DNA of 64,000 nucleotides from Desulfomonile tiedjei (GTDB lineage Bacteria > Desulfobacterota > Desulfomonilia > Desulfomonilales > Desulfomonilaceae), in assembly GCA_016218715.1 (NCBI GenBank), contig JACRDG010000048.1, positions 372,001 through 436,000 of the forward strand. Direction: 5' to 3'. Positions 53,701 through 63,502 of the stretch are shown here, piece by piece (positions within the stretch are counted from its first letter, which is position 1; each line of letters opens with the position of its first letter). Below the pieces are notes generated by a model. It made no database searches. It worked only from the letters and a program-made list of their open reading frames with translations, and was not told the DNA's origin. Made by a program: the position numbers and the translations under genes.

Positions 53701-55122
53701 TCAATCCAGCCCCTCTGAATGCTCCACCAGGCGAATTTCCAAAACGCGTCGAGCTTCAGGCGTTACTGGAGCTACGGAACTCCGACGGACGCCAACGATC
53801 CAGAGGATCTGCTCCTCTCGTGTCAGCAGCGGCAGGCATGCTCGCTGCCGAAGAGGAATCTTTGCGTCTATGAGCACTTTCTTCAGTTTGCGCGTTCCGT
53901 CGAAGCCCCACGGACGAAATCGGTCACCGGCCTGGGGCGGACGAACTACCAGCGGGAACGGGACCTCGTCCGCGTCGAAGATCGCGACATCGGGGGGCGT
54001 TTCCACATCAGAGATGGCGTCTCGCGGGAGGATGCGCACCTGCAATGCCATCCCTGCTTCGGGAATCAAGGTCCTTCCCGGCCCTGCGAGGGCGATGGAG
54101 AAGGGTGACGGTTCCTCCGCGATCGTTGCTCGTGAGAGAATCAGTCGATCGTATTCTCTCCGAGCAATCAAGCCCCCAGGCAGATTCACCGCGGCGGACG
54201 GCCTCCGGCTGCCCGCAAGAGCGGCAACGGAAGATACGTGGACGCGCTGCCATCGGATGTCAGGTCCGGACAATTCGTACAGAGCTGCCAGGATCACCCG
54301 CGCACGCAAGACCTCGGGACAGGCCCGGACTTTGGGGAGATCCAGCGTCAATGCTTCTGTCCCGCGGGCGACCGCGGCCGAAAAGACCTTCATTGCCTCC
54401 TGATTGAGGAACGCGTCTTCCTGCTCGATCAGATCGGCAGTGCGCTTCGCTGGCAGTCGGAAATCGGGAAAGCGCTCCCGGATCAGAGGGAACAAGCGAT
54501 TTCTGATGAAATTCCGGTCAGTGTCGGTCTCGAGGTTTGTTCGGTCCAATCTATAGGGGATCCCCTGCTCGTACAGAAACCGAAGAATATCCTGTCTCGT
54601 GACCTGGATGAACGGCCGAATGATTCTCCCTCGAACCGCGGGGATGCCCCCAAGCCCTCGCATCGACGCGCCGCGGAAGATCCGGAGAAAGAACGTTTCC
54701 AACTCATCATCGAGATGATGGGCGGTTGCGATCCTATCGGCAAGGACAGAAGTCCTGACCTTCTCGAAGAAAGCGTACCGGCACCGACGGCCTGCCTCTT
54801 CAATGCTGATCCCTTCTCGTATCGACACCTCCCGGACGTCTGCGCGTTGCACGTGTACCGGAACCCCCAGGGCTGAGGCCGTGTCCGAAACGAACCGAGC
54901 GTCCTCCGCGGATTCCGCGCGAAGTGCGTGGTCCAGATGAGCTGCCACGACCCGGAAATCCATACGGGGGCTCAGCGCGGTCAAGACGTGCAGGAGCGCT
55001 ACCGAATCTGAGCCGCCGGATACTCCTACCACGACGCGGGACCCAGGCTGCACCATGTGGTGCCCTTTGAGCGTGCTCCGTGCTATATTAGAAAGTTCAG
55101 TTCCGGCATCCATAGAGATCAT
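53701..55122 (-). CDS. tilS: tRNA(Ile)-lysidine synthase TilS
   Basis: 473 residues. TilS changes C34 of the tRNA-Ile CAU anticodon to lysidine using ATP and lysine. The PP-loop is VVVGVSGGSDSVALLH; IATAHHLDDELETFFLRIFRG is the second nucleotide motif; the C-terminal TilS domain has GDRFRPWGFDGTRKLKKVLI and ends with IVGVRRS. AGGAG lies 10 nt before ATG 55122; a Met three codons later is an alternative. It is divergent from rplU, whose promoter lies between them. Confidence 0.95.
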   Translation of the reverse strand: MISMDAGTELSNIARSTLKGHHMVQPGSRVVVGVSGGSDSVALLHVLTALSPRMDFRVVAAHLDHALRAESAEDARFVSDTASALGVPVHVQRADVREVSIREGISIEEAGRRCRYAFFEKVRTSVLADRIATAHHLDDELETFFLRIFRGASMRGLGGIPAVRGRIIRPFIQVTRQDILRFLYEQGIPYRLDRTNLETDTDRNFIRNRLFPLIRERFPDFRLPAKRTADLIEQEDAFLNQEAMKVFSAAVARGTEALTLDLPKVRACPEVLRARVILAALYELSGPDIRWQRVHVSSVAALAGSRRPSAAVNLPGGLIARREYDRLILSRATIAEEPSPFSIALAGPGRTLIPEAGMALQVRILPRDAISDVETPPDVAIFDADEVPFPLVVRPPQAGDRFRPWGFDGTRKLKKVLIDAKIPLRQRACLPLLTREEQILWIVGVRRSSVAPVTPEARRVLEIRLVEHSEGLD

Positions 55123-55167
55123 GACACGATGGCTCCTCGCCTCAATCGCGCGATCGAGCGTTTTGAC

Positions 55168-55196
55168 TTGACAGTAGGATACGGTGATGATTTAAT
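55168..55196 (+). promoter_or_regulatory. strong sigma70 promoter for rplU
   Basis: TTGACA (55168-55173), 17 bp, TTTAAT (55191-55196), only one mismatch from consensus. Transcription would start near 55203, about 20 nt before the ATG. A strong promoter fits a ribosomal protein gene. Confidence 0.6.
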
Positions 55197-55222
55197 AATC
55201 TTTTCCCTTCAGGAGGCAGGTG

Positions 55223-55546
55223 ATGTACGCCATAGTACAGACAGGCGGAAAGCAATACAAAGTCCAGACCGGTGATCAGGTCAAAGTGGAAAAGCTCACG
55301 GGCGAACCCGGGACCGCGATCGAACTCGATCGGGTCCTCGCAGTGAGTACCACAGAAGGCATCAATGTGGGAAGGCCTTTCATCGAAAATGCCAAGGTGA
55401 AGGCCATCATCGTCAGGACTGCCCGGGATCGCAAGATCGTGGTCTTCAAGAAGAAGCGTCGTAAAGGATACCACAAGAAACAAGGGCATCGTCAGTGGTA
55501 CACGCTTCTGAAGATTGAGGGTTTCGAGGTGAGTCCGACCGCCTGA
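55223..55546 (+). CDS. rplU: 50S ribosomal protein L21
   Basis: 107 residues, normal length for L21. MYAIVQTGGKQYKVQTGD at the start and KKRRKGYHKKQGHRQWYT near the end are family signatures. It binds 23S rRNA in the large subunit. ATG at 55223 is six bases after AGGAGG; the GTG one codon earlier is too close. It opens rplU-rpmA-obg-proB. Confidence 0.97.
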   Translation: MYAIVQTGGKQYKVQTGDQVKVEKLTGEPGTAIELDRVLAVSTTEGINVGRPFIENAKVKAIIVRTARDRKIVVFKKKRRKGYHKKQGHRQWYTLLKIEGFEVSPTA

Positions 55547-55705
55547 GCCCGCATCCGAGTGGTCGCTCGAGGCTCACGGGACGGATCGGCTCGATCGAGC
55601 CGACGAGGGGAACGAGTTATCTGGCCCCGAGTCGCGGTCCCGATCGCCCATTGAACCGAACACATCCGCCGATGTCATAATCGGTAGAGTATAGGAGGAT
55701 ACACC
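55547..55705 (+). other. spacer with perfect 16-bp palindrome
   Basis: CGGCTCGATCGAGCCG at 55587-55602 lies between rplU and rpmA. It has no T tract and is more likely an RNA stem or binding site than a terminator. Confidence 0.35.
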
Positions 55706-55969
55706 ATGGCCCACAAGAAAGCAGGCGGAAGCTCTCGAAACGGACGGGACAGCCCCGGTCAGCGGTTCGGAGTGAAGCGATTCGCCGGCCAGGTGGTACG
55801 AGCCGGCAACATCATCGTCCGGCAGAAGGGGACGAGCATCCATCCCGGTGACAACGTCGGCATGGGCCGTGATTACACCCTCTTTGCGCTGACAGACGGG
55901 CTCGTGAAGTTCGAGCGGAAAGACAGATCCAGAAAAAAGGTGTCGATAGTGCCGGTTACGGCAGCCTGA
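55706..55969 (+). CDS. rpmA: 50S ribosomal protein L27
   Basis: 87 residues. [20 protein letters not shown] is the classic L27 start with no N-terminal extension, so no Prp-type cleavage is needed. [20 protein letters not shown] follows. L27's N-terminus reaches the peptidyl-transfer centre. TAGGAGG precedes the ATG. A clear intrinsic terminator lies 50 bp past the stop. Confidence 0.97.
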   Translation: MAHKKAGGSSRNGRDSPGQRFGVKRFAGQVVRAGNIIVRQKGTSIHPGDNVGMGRDYTLFALTDGLVKFERKDRSRKKVSIVPVTAA

Positions 55970-56018
55970 TCACGGGCTGATTATCGACATTCAGCGCGGA
56001 CAATCCGCACGTTATGAG

Positions 56019-56061
56019 ACCCTCTCCCGGACCTAATGAGGTTATCCGAGAGAGGGTTTTC
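56019..56061 (+). terminator. intrinsic terminator after rpmA
   Basis: ACCCTCTC (56019-56026) pairs with GAGAGGGT (56050-56057); inside, CGGA pairs with TCCG. TTTTCT follows. It would reduce transcription from the ribosomal genes into obg. Confidence 0.6.
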
Positions 56062-56169
56062 TGTCGGAAACGGGTGACGGTGTGTTCATACCGGACACTT
56101 TTCCATGGAGGGTTCGCGCGAACAGGATCACATCTCCGTTTTCGCCTTTCCTCCCAGCACGACACGGCA

Positions 56170-57174
56170 TTGAAATTCGTAGATCAAACACGCATTACTG
56201 TCATTTCCGGCTCCGGGGGCCGAGGGTGTCTCAGCTTCCGTCACGAGCCGTACGTCCCGAAGGGTGGCCCCGACGGCGGTGACGGCGGAAACGGGGGTGA
56301 CGTCCTTATCCAGGCAGACCCTTCGCTGAACACGCTCCTCGATTGCCAGTATCAGCAGCTCTACCGCGCGCGCCGCGGTACACACGGGAAGGGGAGCAAT
56401 TGCCACGGCCGCAACGCGCCTTCCCTGATCATCCGCGTTCCGCTGGGGACGCTGGTGTGGGACGATGAAACCGGCGAACTGGTGGCAGACATTGACCGGG
56501 AAGAGAGCATGGTCGTGGTGGCCAAAGGCGGCGATGGCGGGCGCGGAAACGCACGATTCGCAACCTCCGGGAACCGCGCGCCGAGGCGATTCGAGGAGGG
56601 GTGGCCCGGTCAAGAGCGGCGCCTGCGGCTCGAGCTGAAGCTCATTGCCGACGTTGGGTTGGTAGGGCTTCCCAACAGCGGCAAATCGACCCTGATCTCA
56701 CGGGTAAGCAATGCACGGCCGAAGATCGCGGATTACCCGTTTACCACCAAAGTCCCCGCACTGGGCGTGGTCCGCGTCGTAGACAAGGTTGACCTCGTTA
56801 TGGCCGATATTCCCGGGCTCATCCGAGACGCACATCTCGGGGCAGGGATGGGACATCAGTTTCTCCGGCATATCGAGCGCACCCGGGTGCTGCTCCACCT
56901 GATAGATCCTTCCCCACATCTGACCCCGACCGCAGAGGAACGCTTCGATATCATCATGAGAGAGCTTGATTCGTACGATTCCCATCTGCTAGAAAAGCCC
57001 ATGATTGCGGTGATCACGAAGCTGGATCTGCCGGAGAACGTGGAACCGGCCGAGCGCCTGGGGCTTTGGATCGAACAACGAGGGATGCCGGTTCACAGGA
57101 TTTCGGCACTGACTGGCCAAGGGTTGAAGGAACTCCTGCTCCAGACGGCTCGAACGATCAAGCGACGCCGCTAA
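56170..57174 (+). CDS. obg: ribosome-assembly GTPase Obg (CgtA)
   Basis: 334 residues from a TTG start. The N-terminal glycine-rich Obg fold begins KFVDQTRITVISGSGGRG and has KGGPDGGDGGNGGDV. The G domain has VGLPNSGKSTLISRVS (G1), DYPFTTKVPALGVV, DIPGLIRDAHLGAGMGHQFL (G3) and TKLD (G4). Obg binds the 50S subunit and (p)ppGpp. TTG 56170 is chosen by homology; no strong ribosome binding site is seen, and in-frame sequence upstream crosses the terminator. proB starts 41 bp later. Confidence 0.94.
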   Translation: MKFVDQTRITVISGSGGRGCLSFRHEPYVPKGGPDGGDGGNGGDVLIQADPSLNTLLDCQYQQLYRARRGTHGKGSNCHGRNAPSLIIRVPLGTLVWDDETGELVADIDREESMVVVAKGGDGGRGNARFATSGNRAPRRFEEGWPGQERRLRLELKLIADVGLVGLPNSGKSTLISRVSNARPKIADYPFTTKVPALGVVRVVDKVDLVMADIPGLIRDAHLGAGMGHQFLRHIERTRVLLHLIDPSPHLTPTAEERFDIIMRELDSYDSHLLEKPMIAVITKLDLPENVEPAERLGLWIEQRGMPVHRISALTGQGLKELLLQTARTIKRRR

Positions 57175-57215
57175 GTAGGTCCCGTACGGAATTTCTCATC
57201 AGAGAAGTGCGCGAT

Positions 57216-58355
57216 ATGAATGAGAGCACGGTCAGACAACAAGTTCTCTCCTGCGTCAAGAGGGTAGTCCTGAAACTTGGCTCGAGCGTGGTGACTGCGG
57301 ATAGAGGCCTGGACCACCAGACCATAGATGGCATCGTGGACGACGTGTCGCAGCAGGCCAAGGCGGGCAAGGAGTTCATCATCGTTTCCTCCGGCGCGAT
57401 TGCCGCGGGGGTGCGACGGTTGAGCCTCAAAGAGGGAGCCCGGACCATACCGCAGAAACAGGCTGCGGCCGCGGTGGGCCAGAGTCGGCTCATGGCCGTG
57501 TACGACAAGTCGTTCGGCCGCCATGGTATTCGCGTGGCCCAAATCCTGCTGACGCGGGACGATCTGACACACCGGCAACGGTACCTCAACGCGGCCAATA
57601 CGATCAACACGCTCCTCTCGTGGGGGGTGGTCCCCATCATCAACGAGAACGACACGGTCATGGTAGACGAGATCAAGTTCGGCGATAACGACCACCTTTC
57701 CGCGCTCGTGGCCACCCTCTGCGACGCGGACCTCTTGCTGACGTTGACGGACATGGAAGGGCTCATGGACTGCGATCCACGCACCAATCCCGACGCATGC
57801 CTCATACCCATCGTGGAAGACATAACTCCCGAGCTGAAACAGCTAGCCGGCGGCACCACCTCGAGGGTCGGGAGGGGCGGAATGGCGTCCAAACTGGAAG
57901 CCGCATCGGTGGCCCGGAAATCCGGAATCCCCATGATCGTGGCCAAAGGCAAGGCCTCCCATGTCGTGACTCTTGCGCTGCGCGCGGAACTCTGCGGAAC
58001 CCTCTTCCTTCCCGGTAAAGACCGGATCTCCGCGCGGAAGCACTGGATCAGGTACAACCTCTGTCCTGAAGGAGCGGTGACGGTGGACGCAGGAGCCCTG
58101 CGCGCGATTACGCTGGGAGGAAAGAGCCTTCTTCCCATAGGCGTGACCGAGGTCGTCGGCGATTTCGAGGACGGCGCCGCTGTATACGTCCAGGATCAGG
58201 AAGGAAAAAAGGTCGCGGTGGGGCTGGTCAACTACTCTTCCGGCGAAATGACGAAAATTATGGGCCGCCAGACCGCGGAGATCGACTGGATCCTCGGCCT
58301 CAGACATAACGAGGAGGCCATCCACGTGGATAATCTGGTCCTCCTCGACACATAG
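57216..58355 (+). CDS. proB: glutamate 5-kinase
   Basis: 379 residues. ProB phosphorylates glutamate in the first step of proline synthesis. The amino-acid-kinase domain (1-255) has RVVLKLGSSVVT, VSSGAIAAGVRRL and INENDTVMVDEIKFGDND. The C-terminal PUA domain (about 280-370) begins GAVTVDAGALRAITLGGKSL. ATG 57216 gives the normal N-terminus; the upstream in-frame stretch overlaps obg. The obg-proB order is common. proA does not follow. Confidence 0.96.
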   Translation: MNESTVRQQVLSCVKRVVLKLGSSVVTADRGLDHQTIDGIVDDVSQQAKAGKEFIIVSSGAIAAGVRRLSLKEGARTIPQKQAAAAVGQSRLMAVYDKSFGRHGIRVAQILLTRDDLTHRQRYLNAANTINTLLSWGVVPIINENDTVMVDEIKFGDNDHLSALVATLCDADLLLTLTDMEGLMDCDPRTNPDACLIPIVEDITPELKQLAGGTTSRVGRGGMASKLEAASVARKSGIPMIVAKGKASHVVTLALRAELCGTLFLPGKDRISARKHWIRYNLCPEGAVTVDAGALRAITLGGKSLLPIGVTEVVGDFEDGAAVYVQDQEGKKVAVGLVNYSSGEMTKIMGRQTAEIDWILGLRHNEEAIHVDNLVLLDT

Positions 58356-58678
58356 ACCGAAGTACTCGTTTTCCCAAGTTAGGTCACGCGCTTGGCCGGG
58401 ATGCGGTGACCCATGGAAAGCGCATCCCAAGCAACTGTATTGGTGGGACAGGCATCTTGCCTGTCCATCCGGAAATGACAGGCGGGACGCCTGTTCCACC
58501 GAACAGCCAGCGAGGCGACGGCGATAAACGGAAACGGTGTCCTTTGGGAATACCCGGCCGCATTTAGAAAGTGGCCTACTAAGCCGCCGGATTATTCCGG
58601 ACGTCATTGAGAACGGAAGTCCGTTCCCAATGCGCTCCGGAAGACCTCAGTCCCGCCAGATCGAAACGATTCGACGAT
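58356..58678. other. intergenic region with repeats
   Basis: No gene. It holds the GGCATCTTGCC-type repeat (58441-58500). ATTTAGAAAGTGGCCTACTA at about 58563 also resembles ATTTAGGAAATGGAGTACTA at about 46975. Confidence 0.45.
58441..58500. repeat. GGCATCTTGCC-type repeat, forward orientation
   Basis: GGTGGGACAGGCATCTTGCC, TGTCCATCC, GGAAATGACAGGCGGGACGC, CTGTTCCACC. It matches the reverse of 41410-41472. GGACAGGCA...TGCCTGTCC and the outer GGTGG...CCACC arms pair. Confidence 0.6.
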
Positions 58679-60106
58679 CTAACCGGCACTCCCCACTGCG
58701 ATCGATACCGTATCGACATCTATCCTGGGACCCCCCGTACCGGTGTTACCCATGTCGTTGGTCACGACGGTAACGCTCGCGGAACCGGAGTACCCGGTCA
58801 ACGGCGTAAAGCTCATACCGTTCAGCGCGGCGTTCACATCAGCCATCGTCCCGTTGAGTACCATGAACGAGTCCGCTGTACCGTCGCCGAGGCCAAAGGT
58901 CAATCCGTTCGTGGAGCCGAGGGTCAGCGAGCCCGGAATGGAGACCAATGTCAACTGGAACTGGCCTGTACCTGCATCAACGTCAGAGACTGAGATGCCG
59001 TTGCCGAGCGTTGCGTCGAACGTCAAGGCCGTGTCGGCGAGGGTGCTCTGAGCCCCCGGCACTGTGGCAACCGGCGCGTCGTTGAGAGCCGTCACGGTGA
59101 CATTCACCGTACCCGTCGCTGTGGTCTCGGAGTCGGAAGTGGACACTACGGAGTACGCCAGCGTGTCGGTTCCATTATAATCCAGCGCGCCGACATACTT
59201 CACTTTGGGTTGCAGGACCGCGTCAGTCCAGCTTATTACCTGGCCCAGAGCGGCTTCCTCACCGGATTCCAGTCGATTGTTGTAGTTGCTGTCGATAAAA
59301 AGTGTCCCATGACCGGGGAGACTCGTGATGGAAATAGAGGAATTCGCCTGACTGCTCGCGTTTGCACCACCCCAGCCGACGATCGTGCCCACGGTGTCTT
59401 CGAAAAGGGTCACCGCTACGGTTTGTGACGACGGCGTATCCGTTTCCGGAGTTACCGTGATGGTGAGGACGTCCACGTCAACCCCGGGCCCCGTGTCACC
59501 GGTGGAACCGAGATCGGTTGTCATAACCACCAGGCTCGCGGGCCCGCTGAAACCGTCTTGAGGCGTGAAGCTCATCCCCTCCAGCGCTGAGTTGATCGCG
59601 TCTAGCGTCCCGATGAAGCTGACGACCAAATCGTCGTCGCCAGTGCCTGTAGCGACGGTGATCCCGTCGGTGCTTCCGAGCGATAGCGAACCGGGGCTCG
59701 ACCAGAGGGTCACCTGGATGTCGTTGCTCCCCGCATCCGGGTCGGCCACGGAGATCGCATTGCCGTTGGCCGCGCTGAATACCAAGAGCGTATCCTCGGT
59801 TACGGTCTGTGATGCAGGGACCGTATTCACAGGCGGCTGGTTGACTATGGGATCGCTGACCGTAGTGTCCGGGACGACGCCAGTGGGGGACACGTCCAAG
59901 GTCGAGTCGTAGTCCAGCGTGTACGTCGGATCGACAAACGGGTCCAGCGGAATGTCGTACGTGTACGTCGGATCGATGAGCGTGTCCTGCGGGATGCCGT
60001 ACGTGGCGTAGGGGCACGACGCGTCGAGAACGATGCGCTCCTCGAGTTGTTCGAAAATGAGTGTGGGTCTATAGAACGTTGCCTCTTTGGCGAACCGATG
60101 ACGCAT
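58679..60106 (-). CDS. surface protein with cadherin-like modules (B-A-B) and LEPR-like N-terminus
   Basis: 475 residues. The N-terminus FEQLEERIVLDA matches the LEPR-XLL-type motif near the start of large exported proteins in several phyla. Two short IDPTYTYDIPLDP-type repeats follow. Then come three modules: B (about 90-225, SVADPDAG...GMSFTPQDG), A (about 225-345, LPGHGTLFIDSNYNN with ESGEE, a DxNxNNxxxSGE EF-hand-like loop) and B (about 345-475). A and B match the last A-B pair of the larger gene at 60440. It probably sits on the cell surface. Promoter at 60260-60288. Exact family uncertain. Confidence 0.75.
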   Translation of the reverse strand: MRHRFAKEATFYRPTLIFEQLEERIVLDASCPYATYGIPQDTLIDPTYTYDIPLDPFVDPTYTLDYDSTLDVSPTGVVPDTTVSDPIVNQPPVNTVPASQTVTEDTLLVFSAANGNAISVADPDAGSNDIQVTLWSSPGSLSLGSTDGITVATGTGDDDLVVSFIGTLDAINSALEGMSFTPQDGFSGPASLVVMTTDLGSTGDTGPGVDVDVLTITVTPETDTPSSQTVAVTLFEDTVGTIVGWGGANASSQANSSISITSLPGHGTLFIDSNYNNRLESGEEAALGQVISWTDAVLQPKVKYVGALDYNGTDTLAYSVVSTSDSETTATGTVNVTVTALNDAPVATVPGAQSTLADTALTFDATLGNGISVSDVDAGTGQFQLTLVSIPGSLTLGSTNGLTFGLGDGTADSFMVLNGTMADVNAALNGMSFTPLTGYSGSASVTVVTNDMGNTGTGGPRIDVDTVSIAVGSAG

Positions 60107-60259
60107 GTTACACCTCTCAAGTGCAGGTTGGACGGAGCAGCGCTCGCGACAACGCTCCGTCGCGTGGTACTGGTGATCCCCACGCGTGGTAAAGACATAG
60201 CCCAGGGAACTAAGAAATCACTTACTTGAATCAGGCTAACTATCTATCTGTTTTGGATT

Positions 60260-60288
60260 AGTTTATCAGCATTAATCCGACATGTCAA
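60260..60288 (-). promoter_or_regulatory. sigma70-like promoter for the smaller surface protein
   Basis: On the minus strand TTGACA (60288-60283), 17 bp, TAAACT (60265-60260). It predicts a leader of about 145 nt. Confidence 0.45.
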
Positions 60289-60351
60289 TAAAATCCAAAT
60301 AAGACTTGAGGTTATCAAGATTACTATTTGAAATAATGACTATTAATTGGC

Positions 60352-60389
60352 ATAAAATAGATAGAGGGACAACGCCTGAGTTGCCCCTC
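60352..60389 (-). terminator. intrinsic terminator of the large surface-protein gene
   Basis: On the minus strand GAGGGGCAAC, loop TCAGGC, GTTGTCCCTC (60389-60364) with one G-U pair, then TATCTATTTTAT. It lies 50 bp past the stop at 60440. Confidence 0.55.
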
Positions 60390-60439
60390 CTGTGACCGGT
60401 CCTGGGATATGCGAAATGCTAGCTTGCGGAAAAACGAGG

Positions 60440-63400
60440 TCAGACCACTCGATTGCCTACGTTGATCGATACGGTATCGACGTCTAGCATAGGACCGCCC
60501 AATCCACTGTTGCCCAGGTCATTGGCGATGACCGCAATGCTGGCGGCACCATTGTACCCCGTCTCCGGGATGAATCTCATGCCATTCAGCGCTGTATTCA
60601 CGGCAGTCGAATTGCCGGTGAACACTGTGAACGGGTCTCCGGTCCCGTCACCGGCCAGAAATGTCAAGCCACCGGTGGACGCGAGACTGATTGTACCGCG
60701 CATGGAGGACAACTGCAGTTGAAGCTGGCCGGTCCCCACATCCGGGTCAGCCACTGAGACGACGTTTCCTCGAGTTGTGCTGAATGTCAGCGGTGTATCC
60801 ATGGCCGTACTCTGAGGTCCCGGAATCGTGTTGACCGGCGGGTCGTTCACAGCAGCCACGGTGATGTTCGCGGTCTCCGTCCCGCTCCCCAGCGACCCTC
60901 CTGCATCCCGAACCGCGTAGTTCACGAGATCCGGGCCGCTGTAATTCAGCGATCCGAGATACTTCGCCTTCGCCCTCATCACGGCATCAATCCAACTGAT
61001 GTCTTGATTGAGACCGACCGCCTCCCCGGAATCGACTCGATTGTTGTCGTTGGCATCGACGAAGAGAGTTCCGTGAGCGGGGAGACTCGTGATGGTAATT
61101 GCCTGAGGCCATTCGCCATCTCCGTCAGTTGCGGCCCATCCCGCGATGGTTCCCACAATGTCTTCATACACGGTGACCGAAAAGCCTTGAGCCACCGGCA
61201 GGTCCGAAACAGAGGTAATCGTTATTGGTATGTTGTCCGCGTCAGCTCTCACCGACCCTGCGCCAGAGGCGCCAAGGTCGCTCGTGACGATAGAGACCGC
61301 GGCATATCCAGCGTAGTTCGCCTGAGGAGTAAAACGCAGCCCATCAAGCACGGTGTTGACCGCGTCGATCGAGCCCCGGAAAGTCACCACCCAATCGTCG
61401 ACTCCATCACCTGAGAGGAGCGTGACACCCGAGGTGCTGCCAAGGGTCACCTTGCCATAATAGGAGTACAACGTCACTTCGAGGGGACTGGTCCCGACAT
61501 CGGGGTCAGCCACCGAGATCTGATTTGCGTTGGCCGTGCTGAAGACCAGCACCGAGTCCTCCGGGACGGTCTGTGCTCCCGGCAGGGTATGGACCGGCGG
61601 ATCGTTGGGGCCAACGCCTATGGTACCAGTCCCTTGAAAGGTTCCCACCGCGCCTGATGCGTCGATGACCACGTAATGGAAGGAATCGACGCCGTCATAG
61701 CCCACCTGCCCGAGGTACTTCACCCCTTGAAAAGAATTGACCTGGGACCAAGGGATCTCCTGGCCCGCCGTGATCCCTTCTCCCGCGTCAAACAGGTTGT
61801 CCCCGTTCGCGTCGAGGAAGAGCGTACCGCGCGTGGGGAGCGATTCTATCCGTACGAAACCGGGCGCGTCGTTCTGTGCATCAGTGTAGTTCCACCCCGT
61901 GATCCACCCGACGCTGGGCCAGGTCGGTGTCGAACTCATAACGGCGACGGTCAGATTCCCGGCCATCGGGAGATTCGGATCCGAGACCACGGTTACCGCG
62001 ACCGTATCCGAATCGCTCTTCGGCCCATCGGCTCCGGTATTTCCCAGATCGTCGGTGAAGATAATCAGGTTCGCCGCGCTGCCCGAATAGTTGAGCACGG
62101 GAGTGAACGTCATGCCGTTCAACGCCTCATTGATCGCGTCGGTGGCACCGACGAAGGTCATCGTCGCGTCTGCCGTCCCGTCACCTGCGCTGAAGGTCAA
62201 ACCAGTGGTCTGTGCGAGCGAAAGGGTCCCATTGGCACCTGTGAGACGCACCTGAACGGGCGCGGTGCCTGCATCCGGATCTGAAATCGAGAGGGCGTTA
62301 CCATTGCCGGTACTCAGAATCAGGGGTGCGTTCTGCACCGTACTCTGAGCGGAGGGAACCTGGTTTACCGGTGGATCGTTTACCGGATCGCCGACGTCAA
62401 TGCCGACGGTCCCCGCGACAGTACCCACGGTCCCTGCAGTATCGGTCACCACGTACCGCACGGTATCGGGACCGTTGTACCCTGCAACGGATTGATACTT
62501 CACCAGGGGTGTCGTTTCTGCATCCGCCCAAGAGATGACCTGATTCAGCGTCACGGCCTCTCCGGCGTCGATCACGTTGTTTGCGTTCGCATCGCGGAAC
62601 AGTGTCCCGTGCTGCGGCAGAACGGTTAGGGTGATCGATTGGGCCTGGTCTCCATCAGGATCGGTGAAAGTCCATCCGTCAAGACTCACCACGGTTCCCG
62701 CATCTGCGTACAAGGCGAAATCGCCCGCAACGGGCGGGTCTTGAACTGCGCTGACCGTTACCAAAAGGGTATCAGTGTCAAATTTGGCTCCATCAGCACC
62801 GGTGTGGCCGAGATCGTTGGTAAAGACGGTGACTCCACCCCCCAGGCCGTTGTAGTTGGGCGAAGGCACGAAACGCATGCCGTTCAATGCCGTGTTGATA
62901 GCGTCAATGGTGCCGGAAAAAGTCACGGAGGAGTCTGAGGTTCCGTCACCTGCGCTGAAGGCCAAACCAGTCGTCTGTGCGAGCGTAAGGGTTCCGTTGG
63001 CACTACTGAGCTGCATTTGAACGACCGCGGTCCCTGCATCAGAATCGGAAATCGAGATCGCGTTCCCATTCCCGGGACTGAATACCAGAACGATGTCCTC
63101 CAGAATCGTTTGGTTCGGCGGGAAGTGGTTCACCGGCGGGTCGTTCACAGTATCGCTCACCGTGATGCTCCCGGTCCCAGCAACCGTTCCAATCGCTCCT
63201 CGCGTGTCGGTCACCAGGTACTGCACGGCGTCAGGACCGATATAGGCCCCGGTGGAGACATATTTCACCAGGTGGGAAGTGCTGGCGTCGGCCCACGTGA
63301 TCACCTGATTCAGCGCCACAGCCTCGCCGGCGTCGATCGCGTTATTTGTGTTCGCATCACGGAAGAGCGTACCGCGATCCGGTAGATTGGTTACGGTGAT

Positions 63401-63502
63401 GGATTGGGCCGGGTCGCCGTCCGGATCGGTAAAATTCCACCCGTCAACGGGGACCGCCACTCCCTGTGCCCCGTTCAGGGCAAAGTTCCCCGCGACCGGC
63501 GG
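60440..63502 (-). repeat. four tandem A-B repeat units, about 765 bp each
   Basis: Unit limits by translated similarity: 63502-62740, 62739-61965, 61964-61203, 61202-60440. Units 1 and 2 are the most alike (DANTNNAIDAGEAVALNQ versus DANANNVIDAGEAVTLNQ). Unit 4 is closest to the modules of the neighbouring gene at 58679. Confidence 0.75.

Larger units (their letters stand above)
60107..60439. other. AT-rich intergenic region between surface-protein genes
   Basis: No gene. It holds the promoter of the smaller gene and the likely terminator of the larger. The AT-rich stretch at 60220-60370 contrasts with the GC-rich genes. Confidence 0.45.
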
